A stretch of 19,437 nt of DNA from Bacteroidales bacterium (GTDB lineage: Bacteria; Bacteroidota; Bacteroidia; Bacteroidales; UBA932): contig JAFZGK010000009.1 of the NCBI GenBank assembly GCA_017555445.1, positions 1 to 19,437 of the forward strand, given 5' to 3'. Shown one piece after another: positions 16,767-19,437 of this stretch (position 1 is the stretch's first letter; each line of letters begins with the position of its first letter). The notes under the pieces are model-generated. The model saw only the letters and a program-made list of their open reading frames with translations. It was not told where the DNA came from and did not search any database. Position numbers and translations under genes: made by a program.

Positions 16767-17884
16767 TATTCCTGTTCCTCCATGTTCTTGCTCTTGATGA
16801 CTGTTCCTTCCTTGATGAGGCCGGCGCCCTCAGCTACTATCACGTCGCCTACCGCAAGTCCGTCTGTAACGATATATTCCACTCCATTGTTCTGCGGAGC
16901 TACATGAATCTCTGTCGATGAAGCCTTTCCATCCACCACCTTGTACACGAAGATGCGGTCCTGAAGCTCGTATGTTGCTGTCTGAGGGATGACGATGGCA
17001 TCCTTCACTGTAGTAGGGATGACGATGCTGCCGCTACCTCCGTTTCGGAGAAGGTGGTTGCGGTTGTTGAAGACCGCTCTGATGCTGACGGCACCGGTAG
17101 TCTCGCTGATGGTTCCGCTGACAGCGTTGATTTTACCTTTGTGCTCATATTTCTGTCCGTTGCTCATGAGGAGCTCCACTTCCGGCATCTGTCTGATGGC
17201 GTTGTCGAGAGAACCATACTGCTGCACCATGTCGAGCATCTGGTTCTCCGCCATAGAGAAATAAGCATAGACCCTGCTGTCATCCGACACAGTCACAAGA
17301 GGCTGCGAGATGTTGCTGCTTACAAGGGCACCCACGCGATAAGGAATCATCGAAGCGACTCCATTTACCGGCGAGCGGACTTCTGTATACGAAAGGTCAT
17401 TGCTTGCATTGACTTCCTGTGCCTGAGCAAGGGCGAGACGTGCCTGCGCTTCAGTAAGGTCATTCTGCGCAGTCATGAGCTCGAACTCGGATACGACACC
17501 CTGATTGTAGAGGTCTCTGTTGCTCTTGAGGACGAGTTCTGCAGTGGAAAGTGCTGCTTCTGCACTCTTTACATTAGCTGCAGCAATTTCATGAGCTGCC
17601 TTATAAGGGGTCTGGTCGATGATGAAGAGGACCTGTCCCTTTGTCACACTTTCGCCTTCTTCTATGAGGATGTCAGTGATCATTCCGCTTACCTGAGGAC
17701 GGATCTCCACTGTCTGTACTCCGCTGATGGAAGCAGAGAAGTTTGTAGTGAGCGTCCTGTCGCTCAGCGACACCGTGTGTGTTTCATAAAGATTTTCTTG
17801 TGCAGGAGCGTCCTTAGCCCCTTCTTTGCATGAGACTGCGAAGAGTCCGCAGACGGCAAGGAAGATGATTGAAGTCTGTTTCAT
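16766..17884 (-). CDS. RND efflux periplasmic adaptor lipoprotein (AcrA/MexA-like)
   Basis: This 372-residue membrane-fusion protein links the pump to the outer-membrane channel in the periplasm. The signal peptide ends in a lipobox-like AVSC with Cys19. The lipoyl-like domain is split, as usual: first half about 60-88 (VSGMITDILIEEGESVTKGQ), second half about 166-180 (YTEVRSPVNGVAS). Between them (about 95-163) lies the alpha-helical hairpin rich in Ala, Gln and Leu. Beta-barrel and membrane-proximal domains follow, ending with ADGLAVGDVIVAEG and a short charged tail. It is the first gene of the operon, and its stop overlaps the pump start. A TATATTTG promoter element lies 41 nt upstream. 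No TetR- or MarR-type regulator lies next to it. Confidence 0.93.
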   Translation of the reverse strand: MKQTSIIFLAVCGLFAVSCKEGAKDAPAQENLYETHTVSLSDRTLTTNFSASISGVQTVEIRPQVSGMITDILIEEGESVTKGQVLFIIDQTPYKAAHEIAAANVKSAEAALSTAELVLKSNRDLYNQGVVSEFELMTAQNDLTEAQARLALAQAQEVNASNDLSYTEVRSPVNGVASMIPYRVGALVSSNISQPLVTVSDDSRVYAYFSMAENQMLDMVQQYGSLDNAIRQMPEVELLMSNGQKYEHKGKINAVSGTISETTGAVSIRAVFNNRNHLLRNGGSGSIVIPTTVKDAIVIPQTATYELQDRIFVYKVVDGKASSTEIHVAPQNNGVEYIVTDGLAVGDVIVAEGAGLIKEGTVIKSKNMEEQE

Positions 17885-17925
17885 ATAATTAATGGTGCTG
17901 AAATTTGCTTTTTGGTAGACATTTG

Positions 17926-17933
17926 CAAATATA
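17926..17933 (-). promoter_or_regulatory. Predicted -7 promoter element of the efflux operon
   Basis: On the minus strand this reads TATATTTG, a full match to TAnnTTTG, 41 nt upstream of the adaptor start. At the -33 distance there is a T run (the six A at 17949-17954 on the plus strand). That run lies just left of the -7 element of the divergent rnr gene, so the two promoters share DNA. Confidence 0.5.
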
Positions 17934-17957
17934 CCCTAAATCAAGCAGAAAAAATAT

Positions 17958-17965
17958 TAACTTTG
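17958..17965 (+). promoter_or_regulatory. Predicted -7 promoter element of rnr
   Basis: TAACTTTG matches TAnnTTTG and is identical to the element before the caspase-like gene. It lies 21 nt before the rnr ATG, which would give a 5' leader of about 15 nt. The -33 distance (about 17934-17938) has no TTTG and falls beside the efflux -7 element. Confidence 0.5.
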
Positions 17966-17986
17966 TATGAATTATAGGATAAAAAT

Positions 17987-19437
17987 ATGTCAAGAAGGAA
18001 AAATTCCCGAAGCAGGGGAGGAAACGGCCGCCACGGCGGCAGAGGCGGAAAAAAGGTGTTTCCGCAGGTGACCGGAAAGGTACAGATGACACGCGAGGGT
18101 TTCGCATTCGTGATAGCGGAAGGTGAGGAGGATGATGTGTTCGTGAAAGCATCCAAGACAAGGGGTGCGCTTAATGGAGATATCGTCCGTGTGACAGTTA
18201 CCCGTGAGAAGACTGACCGTACCCGCAGAGAAGGCGAGGTGGTCGAGATCATCGAGCGTTCGCGCAGACCGTTCATCGGCATTCTCCATGTTGTAGGAGA
18301 TCAGGCCTGGGTGCTGATGCAGAGCCGTTTCATGCCTTATGACATATCGATTCCTTTCGCAGAATCTGATAAGCAGCGCTACCGTCGTCACAATGTGAAG
18401 GGACATTCATTTGCAGAACCGAAGGACGAGACAGGATGGCTCAAGCCGATAGGAGACAACCTTTATGCAATCCACGGAGTACACGAGATGACTGAAGACG
18501 GTCAGGGCAGACAGGAACTGAGAGCCATGTCCGGAATGAAGGTGGCTGCTGTGGTTGACGGATGGGAAAGACACGAATCAAACCCGACAGGACATATTGT
18601 GGATGTTCTCGGAGAACCTGGTGAAAATGACACCGAGATGCATGCGATACTTGCAGAATATGCGCTTCCATATCGTTTCGAGCCGGAAGTGGCCAATGCT
18701 GCAGACATGATTTCAGAAGAGATTACCGCGCAGGATATCGCAGAACGTCAGGATTTCAGAAATATTCTCACATTTACCATAGACCCAGCAGATGCCAAGG
18801 ACTTCGACGATGCCATTTCGTTCAGAGTTCTTGAAAACGGCAATTACGAGGTTGGAGTCCATATCGCTGACGTCACTCATTATGTGAAACCGGGCAGTGT
18901 CGTGGACGAAGAAGCGCGCAGCCGCGGCACATCTGTCTATCTTGTCGACAGAACCGTTCCTATGCTTCCTGAAAAGCTGGCGAACAAGCTCTGTTCATTG
19001 AGACCACATGAAGAGAAACTGACTTTCTCTGCAGTTTTTGAAATGACTCCTCTCGGCCGTGTTGCAGGTCAGTGGTTCGGCAGGACTGTCATAGAATCAG
19101 ACCACAGATTCGCGTATGAAGAAGCCCAGAAGGTGATAGAATCCGGTCCGAAAGCAGAGCATGAAGATGTTCCGAATGAAGTGAGAGATGCTGTGCTCAT
19201 ACTTCACGGACTTGCTTCGAAGCTCCGCAAGAAGAGATTTGCAAGCGGAGCCATCAGCTTCGAGCGTCCTGAGATGAAGGTTATTGTGGATGAGAAGGGT
19301 CATCCGGTTGATGTATATCAGAAGGTAACAAAGGAGGCCAACTGGCTTATCGAGGAATTCATGCTTCTTGCTAACAGAAGCGTGGCAGAGTTTGTCGCTA
19401 CCGGTTGTAAGGGTGTAGGAGAGGAAACTCCGAAAGG
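17987..19437 (+). CDS. rnr: RNase R-like 3'-5' exoribonuclease, N-terminal part
   Basis: The frame is open from the ATG at 17987 to the right edge (483 codons plus two bases). RNase R degrades structured RNA processively from the 3' end in the cytoplasm. Residues 2-23 are an Arg/Gly/Lys-rich tail. Cold-shock-like RNA-binding domains follow at about 28-90 (REGFAFVIAEGEEDDVFVKA) and about 95-205. The RNB catalytic domain begins near 250. Its metal-binding Asp cluster is intact: Asp266, Asp272, Asp274 and Asp275 in TIDPADAKDFDDAI. Further family text includes GVHIADVTHYV, RGTSVYLVDRTVPMLPEKL and ANWLIEEFMLLAN. An in-frame TAG at 17975-17977 rules out an upstream extension, so the winged-helix domain found at the N-terminus of many RNase R proteins is absent. 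The C-terminal S1 domain lies beyond the window. Confidence 0.92.
   Translation, partial: MSRRKNSRSRGGNGRHGGRGGKKVFPQVTGKVQMTREGFAFVIAEGEEDDVFVKASKTRGALNGDIVRVTVTREKTDRTRREGEVVEIIERSRRPFIGILHVVGDQAWVLMQSRFMPYDISIPFAESDKQRYRRHNVKGHSFAEPKDETGWLKPIGDNLYAIHGVHEMTEDGQGRQELRAMSGMKVAAVVDGWERHESNPTGHIVDVLGEPGENDTEMHAILAEYALPYRFEPEVANAADMISEEITAQDIAERQDFRNILTFTIDPADAKDFDDAISFRVLENGNYEVGVHIADVTHYVKPGSVVDEEARSRGTSVYLVDRTVPMLPEKLANKLCSLRPHEEKLTFSAVFEMTPLGRVAGQWFGRTVIESDHRFAYEEAQKVIESGPKAEHEDVPNEVRDAVLILHGLASKLRKKRFASGAISFERPEMKVIVDEKGHPVDVYQKVTKEANWLIEEFMLLANRSVAEFVATGCKGVGEETPK

Noticed and set aside
17054..17833. 259-codon plus-strand open frame antisense to the adaptor gene
   Set aside because: It is the shadow of the adaptor coding frame, with no domain and no upstream signal.

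Overview
The window looks like chromosomal DNA from a Bacteroidales-type member of the Bacteroidota. The evidence is protein style (BACON, WG-repeat, Fib_succ_major-type and PorT-like barrel proteins, short lipoprotein signals), the near absence of strong Shine-Dalgarno sequences, and several matches to the Bacteroidota -7 promoter element TAnnTTTG in the gene-start regions. Genus is not determinable by eye. I see no rRNA, tRNA, insertion sequence, integrase or CRISPR array, and no gene-free stretch over 300 bases; the longest is 226 bases.

Region 1 (1-6952, minus strand) is a probable four-gene operon for the cell envelope. In transcription order it holds an exported WG-repeat/CARDB/caspase-like protein, a small outer-membrane beta-barrel protein, a large modular BACON/leucine-rich-repeat lipoprotein, and a lipoprotein cut off by the left window edge. 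This is the least ordinary part of the window: a caspase-fold protease with an intact His/Cys pair is predicted to be exported and is linked to surface proteins.

Region 2 (7179-12223, plus strand) is housekeeping metabolism. purM, purH and purD cover three segments of de novo purine synthesis, and folD interconverts the one-carbon folates from which PurH's formyl donor is drawn. A GC-rich cluster of palindromes separates purD from folD, and a strong bidirectional hairpin terminator closes folD.

Region 3 (12256-17884, minus strand) is a complete tripartite RND efflux operon: periplasmic adaptor lipoprotein, inner-membrane HAE1-type pump, outer-membrane TolC-like lipoprotein. The pump has Asp-Asn in place of the usual Asp-Asp in its proton-relay segment. 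No adjacent regulator is visible.

Region 4 (17987 to the right edge, plus strand) is the 5' part of an RNase R-like exoribonuclease. It begins with an Arg/Gly-rich tail directly followed by the cold-shock region, without the usual N-terminal winged-helix domain. Its predicted promoter overlaps that of the divergent efflux operon.
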